Shown piece by piece: positions 10,826-19,320 of a DNA stretch of 64,000 nt; position 1 is the first letter of the stretch; the number at the start of each line of letters is the position of its first letter. The DNA is from an uncultured Acetatifactor sp. (GTDB lineage: Bacteria > Bacillota > Clostridia > Lachnospirales > Lachnospiraceae). A program made the translations under genes and the position numbers. The notes under the pieces were generated by a model. That model worked only from the letters and a program-made list of their open reading frames with translations, did no database searches and had not been told where the DNA came from. The DNA lies in assembly GCA_910584375.1 (NCBI GenBank), contig CAJUAH010000015.1, positions 1-64,000 of the forward strand, given 5' to 3'.

Positions 10826-10854
10826 TTGCAAGTATACGATAATTATGCTAAAAT
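10826..10854 (+). promoter_or_regulatory. Promoter of the first MBOAT operon
   Basis: TTGCAA at 10826-10831 and TAAAAT at 10849-10854 are separated by 17 bp, and TGC directly precedes the -10 box (extended -10). It is 45 bp upstream of the MBOAT start codon. Confidence 0.65.
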
Positions 10855-10898
10855 TAATTTAAAATTGCGGTCAAAAACCGTCGGAAGGGAGGAATACG

Positions 10899-12365
10899 AT
10901 GCTCTTCAGTTCCATGCTTTTTTTATGGATATTTCTGCCTGTGGTGCTCATTGGGAACGGACTGCTCTCACGGCTGCCTCACGCTGATGAAAGGCAAAAG
11001 ATACGCCGCAAGAACATTTTCCTCCTGCTGTGCAGTCTGTTTTTTTATGCCTGGGGCGGCATATACTATATCCTCATCATGCTTGGTGTCATCGTCCTGG
11101 ACTTTCTGGGCGCATACCTGATTTCCCGTCAAAGAGGAAACGGGCGGAAAGCCCTGCTGGCGGTCACCGTCCTGTTAAACCTTCTGATCCTGTTCTTTTT
11201 CAAATATTTCAATATGCTGATCGCCATGGTGGAAACGCTTATGTCCTGGCGTTCCGGCACCCTGCAGGATCGCTTTTTGGTGGAACTGTTCTCCTTACAG
11301 GGAACAGGAGCGCTGGGCATCGAAAAAATCGTCCTGCCCATCGGCATCTCCTTTTTCACGTTTCAGGCCATGTCCTATGTGGTGGACGTATACCGGGACA
11401 CCGTTCCCCCCCAGACCAATATACTGGACTTTGCCCTGTATATTTCCCTGTTCCCTCAGCTGATTGCCGGGCCCATCGTGCAATACAGCGATATCGCCGC
11501 CGCATTGCGCTGCAGACAGGAATCCATGGAGGATTTTCTGGAGGGCGTGAGGCGCTTTTGCTACGGCCTCGGAAAAAAGGTTCTGCTCTCCAATACCCTG
11601 GGGAGTACGGCGGATCAGATATGGGCTTTGGAGACCAATGAACTGGGAGCCGGACTGGCGTGGCTGGGAATGCTGTCCTACACCTTACAGATATATTATG
11701 ATTTTTCGGGCTATTCCGATATGGCCATCGGCCTGGGCCGGATGCTGGGCTTTAAATGGAAGGAAAACTTCGACTATCCCTACACTTCCCTTTCCATACA
11801 GGAATTCTGGCGCAGATGGCATATCTCCCTGTCCTCCTGGTTCAAGAATTACGTGTACATCCCTCTGGGAGGCAACCGAAAGGGCATGGCAGTCACATGC
11901 CGGAACCTGGTGATCGTATTTTTGCTCACCGGAATCTGGCACGGAGCGAATTTTACATTTATCTTCTGGGGACTCATGTACGCGGTGCTGCTGGTAGCGG
12001 AACGGCTGTTCCTGGGACGGCTGCTGCAAAAAAATCCGCTGAAACTGTTAAACTGGATCTACACCATGTTTTTTGTCATGATCGGCTGGGTATTCTTCCG
12101 CTCGGACAATCTGGTGATGGCCCGGCGGTATATCCGCCAGCTGTTCTGTTTCGGGACATCGGGATACAGCGTGCTCTCCTATCTGTCCATGCAGGTGATT
12201 CTCGCTCTGGTCCTGGGAATCCTGGGCATGGGATTTATACAGAGGGCTTTCCGGAAAAAGCGAGAGATCCGCGGCTCTTTCGCTCTCCAGATCGCGATCC
12301 TGGCCCTCAGCATCCTGTCCATTGCCGCCGGAACCTACAATCCCTTTATCTATTTCCAGTTTTAG
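10899..12365 (+). CDS. MBOAT family O-acyltransferase (AlgI/DltB type)
   Basis: A 488-residue polytopic membrane protein. MBOAT proteins of this type move acyl groups across the membrane for O-acetylation of exported polysaccharides. The catalytic histidine is in the motif TGIWHGANFTF; other family hallmarks are FSGYSDMAIGLGRMLGF, FWRRWHISLSSWF and YVYIPLGGNRKG. The start has GGGAGG seven nt upstream. It is followed by a DHHW/AlgJ-like partner whose AGGAGG overlaps the MBOAT stop codon, so the two form an operon. The glycan target is unknown. A second MBOAT lies at 60071-61486. Confidence 0.93.
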   Translation: MLFSSMLFLWIFLPVVLIGNGLLSRLPHADERQKIRRKNIFLLLCSLFFYAWGGIYYILIMLGVIVLDFLGAYLISRQRGNGRKALLAVTVLLNLLILFFFKYFNMLIAMVETLMSWRSGTLQDRFLVELFSLQGTGALGIEKIVLPIGISFFTFQAMSYVVDVYRDTVPPQTNILDFALYISLFPQLIAGPIVQYSDIAAALRCRQESMEDFLEGVRRFCYGLGKKVLLSNTLGSTADQIWALETNELGAGLAWLGMLSYTLQIYYDFSGYSDMAIGLGRMLGFKWKENFDYPYTSLSIQEFWRRWHISLSSWFKNYVYIPLGGNRKGMAVTCRNLVIVFLLTGIWHGANFTFIFWGLMYAVLLVAERLFLGRLLQKNPLKLLNWIYTMFFVMIGWVFFRSDNLVMARRYIRQLFCFGTSGYSVLSYLSMQVILALVLGILGMGFIQRAFRKKREIRGSFALQIAILALSILSIAAGTYNPFIYFQF

Positions 12366-12375
12366 GAGGCCGCCT

Positions 12376-13602
12376 GTGAAAAAGACAATGCAAAAAATAA
12401 AGATCGGCATATTTATGGGAATCCTCCTTCTTCCCTCTCTGCTCTGGTATGGCATACGGCTTATATCCCCGGAGACTTACGCGCGGCTGGATTATGATCT
12501 GGGAGAAAAGACGCAGGTCGCGTTTCCGGAAAAATTCGACCCGAAGGACTACACGCGTAAACTGGAAGAGTATTATAATGACAACGTACCCTTTCGCAGT
12601 CAGATGATCTCCCTGCGGCAAAAGCTCTCCGGCCTGTTGGAACGGGGATACACCGGATATCTGCGGGACAGGCTCGCCCGCCTGCTCTACGGCGACGAGG
12701 CCGAGGGATTCTTTGCCCCGCAGACCGTGGGCGATATCGTACTGCTGGGCCGTCACGACTGGCTGTTTTACACCGGGGACGACAGCATCTCCTATTACAG
12801 GGGAACCAACCTTCTGGAAGAAGAACAGATGCGGTACAATATGTCTCTGATGGAGCAGCTGCAGGAATTGTGCGATGAAAGGGGAATCCGGCTGCAGTTC
12901 CTCCTCCTGCCCAACAAGGAGCTGGTATATTACGAATATATGCCCTCCTACACGATCGAGAACCAGACCCGGCGTACGGAAACCTTTGTTGATTATGTAG
13001 AGCAGCACTCCGATATACACATTGTCTACCCCCTGCGGGAACTGTGGCAGGCCAAGGAAAACTGGCAGACTTATCACCGATACGATACGCACTGGAACCA
13101 TGCGGGCGCGTTCATCGGCACGCAGGAGCTGTACAGGGCTCTGGATATGCCCATCACCGATCTGTCTTCGCTGGAAGTAACGCAGTGCGACGTCTCCACC
13201 AGCGATCTGATGATCCTGGGCGGTCTGGACGCCACCCAATACCCTGTGGAATATGACTATGCGGTAAACTACCGGCCGGAGGTCACGCTCACCAATGTCT
13301 CGGGGGACAAGCTGCCCTCCGGCACATACTATGCGGAGTCGGACTGCGGAAATGGCCAAAGCCTTGTATTTATAGGAGACTCTTTCCGGTGCTTTATGAT
13401 CGATTATCTGGTAAAGGATTTTTCCAGTTCCATCATAACATACCGGGAAACCTCGGACTACCGCACGGACTATCCCGAAGAGGTGGTTCGCGGCATACGG
13501 AACGCCGACGTTCTGGTGGTGGAGGCGGTTGACCGCTATGACAGCAGGCTATACCCTGCCATCCAGAAATTGATCGAAATATTGCAGACGGAAACAGACT
13601 AA
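12376..13602 (+). CDS. DHHW-family surface protein (AlgX/AlgJ-like) partner of MBOAT
   Basis: A 408-residue extracytoplasmic SGNH-like protein anchored by one N-terminal helix. DHHW/AlgJ/AlgX proteins work with MBOAT proteins to place acetyl groups on exported glycans. The motif DTHWN stands where the family name motif DHHW is expected, and the GDSF block is present in FIGDSFRCFMIDYL; together they would give a Ser-His-Asp type active site. The start chosen is GTG at 12376, six nt after AGGAGG; an in-frame ATG follows at 12388. It has the same gene order as the pair at 60071-62682, but the sequences are clearly divergent. Confidence 0.86.
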   Translation: MKKTMQKIKIGIFMGILLLPSLLWYGIRLISPETYARLDYDLGEKTQVAFPEKFDPKDYTRKLEEYYNDNVPFRSQMISLRQKLSGLLERGYTGYLRDRLARLLYGDEAEGFFAPQTVGDIVLLGRHDWLFYTGDDSISYYRGTNLLEEEQMRYNMSLMEQLQELCDERGIRLQFLLLPNKELVYYEYMPSYTIENQTRRTETFVDYVEQHSDIHIVYPLRELWQAKENWQTYHRYDTHWNHAGAFIGTQELYRALDMPITDLSSLEVTQCDVSTSDLMILGGLDATQYPVEYDYAVNYRPEVTLTNVSGDKLPSGTYYAESDCGNGQSLVFIGDSFRCFMIDYLVKDFSSSIITYRETSDYRTDYPEEVVRGIRNADVLVVEAVDRYDSRLYPAIQKLIEILQTETD

Positions 13603-13633
13603 CGGGATCTCCCTGTTGAAAGGCGGCGCGGGA

Positions 13634-14440
13634 ATGGCAGATATGGGACATATGGAAGGCGTATATCAGGCCCAAAAGAAAAACGGGGAGATCTATTACC
13701 GCTCCTCGCTCACCTATCGCCGCAGACATATCAGCCTGGGCAGTTACAGGGACGCCCTGTTGGCGCATCTGGCCTACCGCGCCGCCTCCCGGCTGATCGC
13801 GCCGGGCAGCGAGATCACGCTGGAGGACTATCGCCCCACATCCGTTCTAAGCTTTGAGAAATGGGTAGTTCTGCTGAATTTCCGAGACAACGGGATCTAT
13901 CTGGGAACGCCGATCTATATCCGCCCCCGCTTTTTTTACTACTATATGTCTCCCGGCCATGTGCTGAAATTTGATTCGGACGACCTGTTCTATTATGCCT
14001 CCCACAAGATCATGCGCCGGGGCGGTCACTATTTTGTGGCGGACTACGGTATGCAGGTCAATATAGCCTCCCGCTACGGAATCAAAAACTACGCCGTTCC
14101 CGGCGTGGACTTTGACTTTTTAAACGGCGATCCCACGGACTTTCGCCGGGAGAACCTGCGCGTCCGCAACACTTATCACGGCGTCCGTGCGTTCACGGAA
14201 AAGGGGATCCGGCGCTACGGCGTCCGTATCCATGTAAACGGCTACTACAAGGTAGGGGTCTATGACACCGTCACCGAGGCCGCCATCGCCTACAACAAGG
14301 CTGCCGACATCCTGCAAAAAAACGGGCTGAGCAAGAATTTTCTCCGCAACTATGTGGAGGGACTTTCCCCCGCCGCCTATGCGGATATCTATTCTGCCGT
14401 GCCCGTTTCCTCTAAAATACTCAACTATTTTTCCGAATAA
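13634..14440 (+). CDS. Protein with two AP2-like domains around a degenerate HNH-like core
   Basis: A 268-residue protein without an obvious membrane segment. Residues 8-55 (YYRSSLTYRRRHISLGSY then ALLAHLAYRAAS) and 181-227 (YGVRIHVNGYYKVGVYDT then AAIAYNKAAD) both have the three-strand-plus-helix pattern of AP2 DNA-binding domains. Residues 131-180 resemble the HNH core that precedes AP2 in homing endonucleases, with NGDPTDFRRENLRV, but the catalytic His and the Asn of the HNH are replaced by Phe (162 and 170). I read it as a DNA-binding protein without nuclease activity, by inference. The ATG at 13634 has AAAGGCGG seven nt upstream; a TTG start at 13616 is possible. Its end overlaps the convergent muramidase gene by 16 bp. 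Confidence 0.65.
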   Translation: MADMGHMEGVYQAQKKNGEIYYRSSLTYRRRHISLGSYRDALLAHLAYRAASRLIAPGSEITLEDYRPTSVLSFEKWVVLLNFRDNGIYLGTPIYIRPRFFYYYMSPGHVLKFDSDDLFYYASHKIMRRGGHYFVADYGMQVNIASRYGIKNYAVPGVDFDFLNGDPTDFRRENLRVRNTYHGVRAFTEKGIRRYGVRIHVNGYYKVGVYDTVTEAAIAYNKAADILQKNGLSKNFLRNYVEGLSPAAYADIYSAVPVSSKILNYFSE

Positions 14441-15516
14441 TCGATAAAACTGATATTCAGGCTCGCGTTGCCGGAAATACCGTCTATAGTGGCCTGTCTG
14501 TCATACTGCCACATGCTGAACCGATAGGGATAGTCCGGCACATTTTCCTGTTGCGACAGCCACACGTCATAGTCCGTCAGCTTGGACAGATCCACCTGCT
14601 TGATCAGCCAGTATTTATCCCCGTAGAGCATGGGTTCATAGCCCCCCATCCGGATCGTGTCCATAAACGCCTTTGCCACGGCAGTCTTGTCCGCCCGGCT
14701 CAGGCCCTCCACCCGGGAAGTGTCGTTATCCACATATTCCATGTCAAAGGCAATGGGATACTTGACGGTATAGCCCTGGAGCTGCTGCAGCACCACCAGC
14801 GCTTCCTCGATGGCCTCCGCCTCCGATACCGCCTGGGAGAAAAAGTACAGCCCGATCTCCAGTTTCGCGTCGGAGGCACGCTTGATATTGTCCGAAAAAA
14901 ATTCGTCGATCACCAGTTGCCCGCTGCTGTAACCGCGGGCGCCCACCCGCAGCATCACATAGTCCACACCGGCTTTTTTAAGCTTGTTATAGTCCACATA
15001 TCCCTCCGCCTTGGAGATATCCACACCCACAAAGGATACCTGTCTGCCGTCCTGGTAATATTTCATCAGATCGGACTGACATACCAACTGGGTGAAATCA
15101 TAGTCATGTTTGGGCAGATATGGGCTGATCAGCACCCACTCCTCCTTGCCGTCCCTGTCTACCACCAGCGTATGCTTTCCATCCGTGGCAGGGTCTGTCT
15201 CTTCCGGTCTGGGCGTCTCCCCCGGCTCCTCCGGTTTCGGCGTCTCCATCGGATACATATCCCAAAAGTCCAGGTCATCCGGCGTCAGGGCACTGTCCCC
15301 CAACAGGTCTCTGGTATCAGGATATTCCGGCCTGGCCGCCACGTCTTCCATCTGGCTTTGCTGCGTATACTGTGTCCGCCTGGGAGGATTCTGTCTGTGA
15401 TTGATAAACAGCACCACCACCAAAAGGACCAGCACAAACATGCTGACCGCTACGATCGTGGAAACGATCACCGGCGTCAAACCCGACTTGTCATTGTAAT
15501 CCTCTGGCAATTTCAT
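14425..15516 (-). CDS. Membrane-anchored GH25 muramidase
   Basis: A 363-residue cell wall hydrolase. After a short cytosolic end it has one membrane helix (about residues 14-42), a Pro/Glu/Thr-rich spacer (about 75-110), and a C-terminal GH25 (lysozyme, beta-1,4-N-acetylmuramidase) domain. The domain shows the start strand FVGVDISKAEGYVDY with a catalytic Asp, the central AFDMEYVD with the catalytic Asp/Glu pair, and the closing MWQYD motif. It is in the same direction as rnfB, 24 bp downstream of it, and so could be read through from the rnf operon, though functional linkage is unlikely. Confidence 0.92.
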   Translation of the reverse strand: MKLPEDYNDKSGLTPVIVSTIVAVSMFVLVLLVVVLFINHRQNPPRRTQYTQQSQMEDVAARPEYPDTRDLLGDSALTPDDLDFWDMYPMETPKPEEPGETPRPEETDPATDGKHTLVVDRDGKEEWVLISPYLPKHDYDFTQLVCQSDLMKYYQDGRQVSFVGVDISKAEGYVDYNKLKKAGVDYVMLRVGARGYSSGQLVIDEFFSDNIKRASDAKLEIGLYFFSQAVSEAEAIEEALVVLQQLQGYTVKYPIAFDMEYVDNDTSRVEGLSRADKTAVAKAFMDTIRMGGYEPMLYGDKYWLIKQVDLSKLTDYDVWLSQQENVPDYPYRFSMWQYDRQATIDGISGNASLNISFIDYSEK

Positions 15517-15540
15517 CTTAATACCTCTTTTGCCTCCCTC

Positions 15541-16338
15541 TTATTCATTGATCACGATTGCCTTCTTGGGGCACTTTTCCATACATGCGCCGCAGGCCAC
15601 GCATTTCTCGTGATCAATGACGGCGTGAAAATTCTCTACTTTTACCGCCTCTGCCGGGCAGGCTTTTACGCAGAGTCCGCAGCCGATACACCCCACAGTA
15701 CATGCCTTCATTGTCACCGGACCCTTGTCCGTGGAGCTGCAAGCCACTACCTCTTTGGCACTTTTCGGGATCAGGGAGATCAGATTCTTAGGGCATACCG
15801 CCACACATTTCCCGCATGCCTTACACTTTTGATTATCTACTTTGGCAACGCCGTTTACAATGTGAATGGCGTCAAAAGGGCAGGCTTTTACGCAGGTGCC
15901 ATACCCCAGACAGCCGCTGTTGCAGGACTTGGGGCCGCCCCCCGGCACAAAGGGCAGCATCCGGCAATCCTGAGCGCCGCTGTATTTATAGTCCTGACTT
16001 GTCTTGTCACAGTCCCCCTGACAGTGTACAAAAGCCACCATGGGCTGGGCCGCCTGGGCCTCCACGCCCATGATTTCGGCCACCTGCCCGCCCACCGCAT
16101 CGCCCCCCACGGGACAGGCGTTTGTGGGGGCCTCCCCCCTGGCGATGGCCGCCGCCAGGCCGGAGCATCCCGCATAACCGCAGCCGCCGCAGTTGTTGCC
16201 GGGCAGCACTCCCAGCACTGCCTCCTCCCTGGGATCTGTCTCCACTTTGAATTTGATACCGGCAATGCCCAGGAACAGACCGATGAAAATACCGATTGCT
16301 CCCACGATCCCTGCCGCAATAAGGATTCCTGTTATCAT
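15541..16338 (-). CDS. rnfB: Electron transport complex protein RnfB
   Basis: RnfB is the iron-sulfur subunit that takes electrons from reduced ferredoxin in the ion-pumping Rnf complex (ferredoxin:NAD oxidoreductase). The 265-residue protein has an N-terminal membrane helix, the four-cysteine cluster motif CGGCGYAGC with a later NACPVGG cysteine, and four further Cys motifs of the ferredoxin type (CLGYGTCVKACP, CKACGKCVAVCP, CIGCGLCVKACP, CVACGACMEKCP). It is the last gene of rnfCDGEAB, the clostridial order. Confidence 0.97.
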   Translation of the reverse strand: MITGILIAAGIVGAIGIFIGLFLGIAGIKFKVETDPREEAVLGVLPGNNCGGCGYAGCSGLAAAIARGEAPTNACPVGGDAVGGQVAEIMGVEAQAAQPMVAFVHCQGDCDKTSQDYKYSGAQDCRMLPFVPGGGPKSCNSGCLGYGTCVKACPFDAIHIVNGVAKVDNQKCKACGKCVAVCPKNLISLIPKSAKEVVACSSTDKGPVTMKACTVGCIGCGLCVKACPAEAVKVENFHAVIDHEKCVACGACMEKCPKKAIVINE

Positions 16339-16367
16339 TTCCTTACCTCCGTATTAAGCCCTGCGGA

Positions 16368-16952
16368 CTATAACAGTCCGGAAAATCCGCAAAACGCGAT
16401 AGCCATCAGTCCCGCCGTGAGCAGCACTGCCGGCATGCCCTTAAAAGACTGCGGGAAATCGTTGTACTCCATCTTTTCCCGCAGGCCCGCCAGAATCACG
16501 ATGGCCACGGTGAACCCCACCGCCGTGGCAAAACCGTTGACGATCCCCGCCAGGATCCCGTATTCCTTCTGTACATTGGTCAAAGCCACTCCCAGAACCG
16601 CGCAGTTGGTGGTAATCAGGGGCAGATACACCCCCAGCGCCTCATACAGCGCAGGCATGGCTTTGCGCAGAAACATCTCCACAAACTGCACCAGGGCCGC
16701 GATCACCAGAATAAAGCATATGGTCTGCAAATATTCGATATGCAGGGGCTGCAAAATAAACCGGTACATCAGACCCGCCACCGCGCTGGCCAGCGTGATG
16801 ACAAAGATCACCGCCGCCCCCATACCCGCCGCGGTATTGGTCTTTCTGGAAACTCCCAGAAAGGGACACAAACCCAAAAACTGGCTCAGAACCACATTGC
16901 TCACCAGGGAAGAGCCGATCAATATGACAAGTAACTCCTTCACTGTTTCCAT
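16368..16952 (-). CDS. rnfA: Electron transport complex protein RnfA
   Basis: RnfA is an integral membrane subunit of the Rnf complex, homologous to NqrE and RnfE. The 194-residue protein has six hydrophobic segments and the family motifs LGLCPFLGVS near the N-terminus and TNCAVLGVA in the middle, with the Cys residues that may hold an intramembrane iron-sulfur centre in this family. It lies 13 bp after rnfE and 29 bp before rnfB, in one operon. Confidence 0.97.
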   Translation of the reverse strand: METVKELLVILIGSSLVSNVVLSQFLGLCPFLGVSRKTNTAAGMGAAVIFVITLASAVAGLMYRFILQPLHIEYLQTICFILVIAALVQFVEMFLRKAMPALYEALGVYLPLITTNCAVLGVALTNVQKEYGILAGIVNGFATAVGFTVAIVILAGLREKMEYNDFPQSFKGMPAVLLTAGLMAIAFCGFSGLL

Positions 16953-16965
16953 ATCTGTCTCCTTC

Positions 16966-17706
16966 CTACAGTTCTTCCACTACCAGATCGTCACTGTCGT
17001 CATAAAATTTTCTCCGCCCGCAGCCTGTCTCTCCGCAGTTCAAGCAGTCTTCGCTGCACCCGGAGCCGATCTTACCGGTGTCTTTACCGGCTCTGGCCCC
17101 TTTGGCTTTCACATAATTTTGCAGGGCGCACAGCGCCGCCAGCACAAAGAACGCGCCCGGCGCCAGCACAAAGATACCGATGGGCGTGTAAGCCCCGGGC
17201 ATAACCCTGAAACCGAAGATCTCTCCTGTTCCCAACAGTTCCCGCACCGCGCCGATGCAGGTGAGCGCCACGGTAAATCCCAGCCCCATGCCGATGCCGT
17301 CAAACAGAGACGGAATGGGAGCATGGGAATAGGCATAGCTCTCCGCGCGGCCCAGTATGATACAGTTCACCACGATCAGCGGTATGTATACGCCCAGCGC
17401 GTCGTTCAGAAAAGGAATATACGCCTCCAGCAGCAGCTGCACCACCGTCACAAAGGAGGCTATGATCACGATAAATGCCGGTATACGCACTTTATTGGGT
17501 ATGATACCCCGCAGCAGGGAAATGATCAGGTTGCTGAGCGCCAATACCGCCAGCGTGGTAGCTCCCATACCGAAACCGTTGATAGCGGAGGTGGTCACGG
17601 CCAGAGTAGGACACATGCCCAGCATCAACACAAAGGTCGGATTTTCCTTGATCAGACCGTTGATCAGTCTCTCTCCCGCGCTGTCGGGACGATTCGTTTT
17701 GCTCAT
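16966..17706 (-). CDS. rnfE: Electron transport complex protein RnfE with Cys-rich tail
   Basis: RnfE is the second NqrD/NqrE-like integral membrane subunit of Rnf. The 246-residue protein has six membrane segments and the motifs LGMCPTLAVT and VNCIILGRAESYA. After the last helix it carries a hydrophilic tail of about 45 residues with four cysteines (C217, C221, C224, C229; spacing CxxxCxxCxxxxC) and an acidic end. This tail makes it longer than the core family needs. The ATG overlaps the rnfG stop as ATGA, so translation is probably coupled. Confidence 0.95.
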   Translation of the reverse strand: MSKTNRPDSAGERLINGLIKENPTFVLMLGMCPTLAVTTSAINGFGMGATTLAVLALSNLIISLLRGIIPNKVRIPAFIVIIASFVTVVQLLLEAYIPFLNDALGVYIPLIVVNCIILGRAESYAYSHAPIPSLFDGIGMGLGFTVALTCIGAVRELLGTGEIFGFRVMPGAYTPIGIFVLAPGAFFVLAALCALQNYVKAKGARAGKDTGKIGSGCSEDCLNCGETGCGRRKFYDDSDDLVVEEL

Positions 17707-18368
17707 ACCGTCTCCCTCCCTTCTGTCTCCCCGGTTCCACGATCCGAGAGCGGCCCGGCGGCCTGTGTCAACACCTGTTCAAAAACGCGGACCGCGCCGT
17801 TTACCGCGTTGGTCACGGCCTTTGTAGTGATGGTAGCGCCGCTTATGGCGTCGATCTCGCTGTCCGACTGACTGCCGGATTTGGTATATGTAAAGGATAC
17901 CGCCGGTTTCTCCGCAAACTGAGGAACCAGCACCTCTCCGGCCCGCATACCCAGTCCCGGCGTCTCGGAGATGGAGAGAATGGATACCCCATTTACTATA
18001 CCATCCTTTGTAATGCCCGCATACAGGGTAATATTACCACCGTATCCCTCTCCGGAAGTGGTTTCGATCACATAGCCCAGAGAATTGCCCCCGTTATCCA
18101 GCGCCTGATAGACGGTTCCTGTCTTCACCCCGTCCGCTGCCAGTTCCTGCGCCAGTGTTTCGTCCACGGTATAGGTATATTCTTCAAATCGGTCCGCCTG
18201 GGCAAAAACCGCCCGGCAGGCCTCCTGGATCCTGCGTTCCTGCTGCTCCCTGCGGGGCTGCTCGGTCACCTGGTATACCAGCCCCAGCATCAGACCGGAT
18301 ATCAGAGTGATTGCAAAGAGGATCAGGGCATCTTTCCACATGCTGCCGCCGACTTTATTTTCTGACAT
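17703..18368 (-). CDS. rnfG: Electron transport complex protein RnfG
   Basis: RnfG is the periplasm-facing flavoprotein subunit. The 221-residue protein has one N-terminal membrane helix and an FMN-binding domain; the flavin should be attached covalently to the threonine in DAISGATITTKAV. I chose the ATG at 18368 because a strong AAAGGAGG is 8 nt upstream; the longer frame to 18416 lies inside rnfD. With this start the gene overlaps the end of rnfD by 14 nt. Confidence 0.96.
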   Translation of the reverse strand: MSENKVGGSMWKDALILFAITLISGLMLGLVYQVTEQPRREQQERRIQEACRAVFAQADRFEEYTYTVDETLAQELAADGVKTGTVYQALDNGGNSLGYVIETTSGEGYGGNITLYAGITKDGIVNGVSILSISETPGLGMRAGEVLVPQFAEKPAVSFTYTKSGSQSDSEIDAISGATITTKAVTNAVNGAVRVFEQVLTQAAGPLSDRGTGETEGRETV

Positions 18369-19293
18369 GTGCCGCACCTCCTTTGCCAAATGCTCTGGGC
18401 ATGGTGACTTTCTCAATCAGAGGCGCCAGCAGATTGCCCAGGATGATCGCGTAGGATACCCCCTCCGCGCCGGGCCCAAAGATGCGGAATATCCCCGTCA
18501 TGATACCCAGAAATATGCCAAAGACATATTGCCCTTTTACGGTGATGGGCCTGGTCACATAGTCCGTCGCCATGAAAAAGGCTCCCAGCATCAGGCCGCC
18601 GCCGGCCAGCTGCGCGGACAGATACGGCAGATCCAGTCCCCTGCCCCCGAACAGCAGCACAAATACCGCGAAACTCACGATATAGCTGCCGGGGATCCGC
18701 AGATCAATCACGCCCAGCAGAATCAGGAAACAGGCGCCTATGATAAGAGCGATCATGGAGGTCTCGCCTATGGTTCCGGCGGTGCGCCCCAGGATCATAT
18801 CCGTCACGTTGACAGCCTCCCCCGCCTTCAGCGCGGTGAGGGGTGTGGCGCCGGTGTAGGCATCGCAGACGAAATTGGTCATCTGTGCCGGGAAAGATAT
18901 CAGCAAAAAACACCTGGCGGCCAGCGCGGGATTCATAAAATTCTGTCCCAGACCCCCAAAGAGCATCTTTACCACCAATATGGCAAACACGCCGCCCAGG
19001 GCTCCCATCCACAGAGGAGCGCCCACCGGCAGATTCAGCGCCAGCAGCAATCCCGTCACCACTGCGGACAGATCGGTTACCGTCAGTTTCTTTTTATACA
19101 GTCCGAACAAAAACTCCATGATCACAGTGGATGCCACCGTAATCAGTATATGTAGCAGCGCCCTGAAACCAAAATTGTAGATGCCGAATCCGGTGGCGGG
19201 CAACAGGGCAAGCACCACAGCCATCATGATACCGTTCGTCGTCACCTTTGAACGCACATGCGGATTGGATGACACTCTCCATCTCTTCTCCAC
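18355..19293 (-). CDS. rnfD: Electron transport complex protein RnfD
   Basis: RnfD is a polytopic subunit homologous to NqrB and thought to form part of the ion path. The 312-residue protein has about nine hydrophobic segments. The covalent FMN site is the threonine in DAYTGATPL. The start is GTG, with GGGAGG well placed upstream. It lies between rnfC and rnfG. Confidence 0.96.
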   Translation of the reverse strand: MEKRWRVSSNPHVRSKVTTNGIMMAVVLALLPATGFGIYNFGFRALLHILITVASTVIMEFLFGLYKKKLTVTDLSAVVTGLLLALNLPVGAPLWMGALGGVFAILVVKMLFGGLGQNFMNPALAARCFLLISFPAQMTNFVCDAYTGATPLTALKAGEAVNVTDMILGRTAGTIGETSMIALIIGACFLILLGVIDLRIPGSYIVSFAVFVLLFGGRGLDLPYLSAQLAGGGLMLGAFFMATDYVTRPITVKGQYVFGIFLGIMTGIFRIFGPGAEGVSYAIILGNLLAPLIEKVTMPRAFGKGGAAHVRK

Positions 19294-19320
19294 TTTCTGT
19301 TTCCTCCCAATATGTTGTAT

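Noticed and set aside
14551..17871. Open frame of 1,106 codons on the plus strand opposite the GH25 and rnf genes
   Set aside because: It is antisense to clearly conserved GH25, rnfB, rnfA and rnfE genes, has biased His/Arg/Gln composition typical of a shadow frame, and no ribosome binding site.
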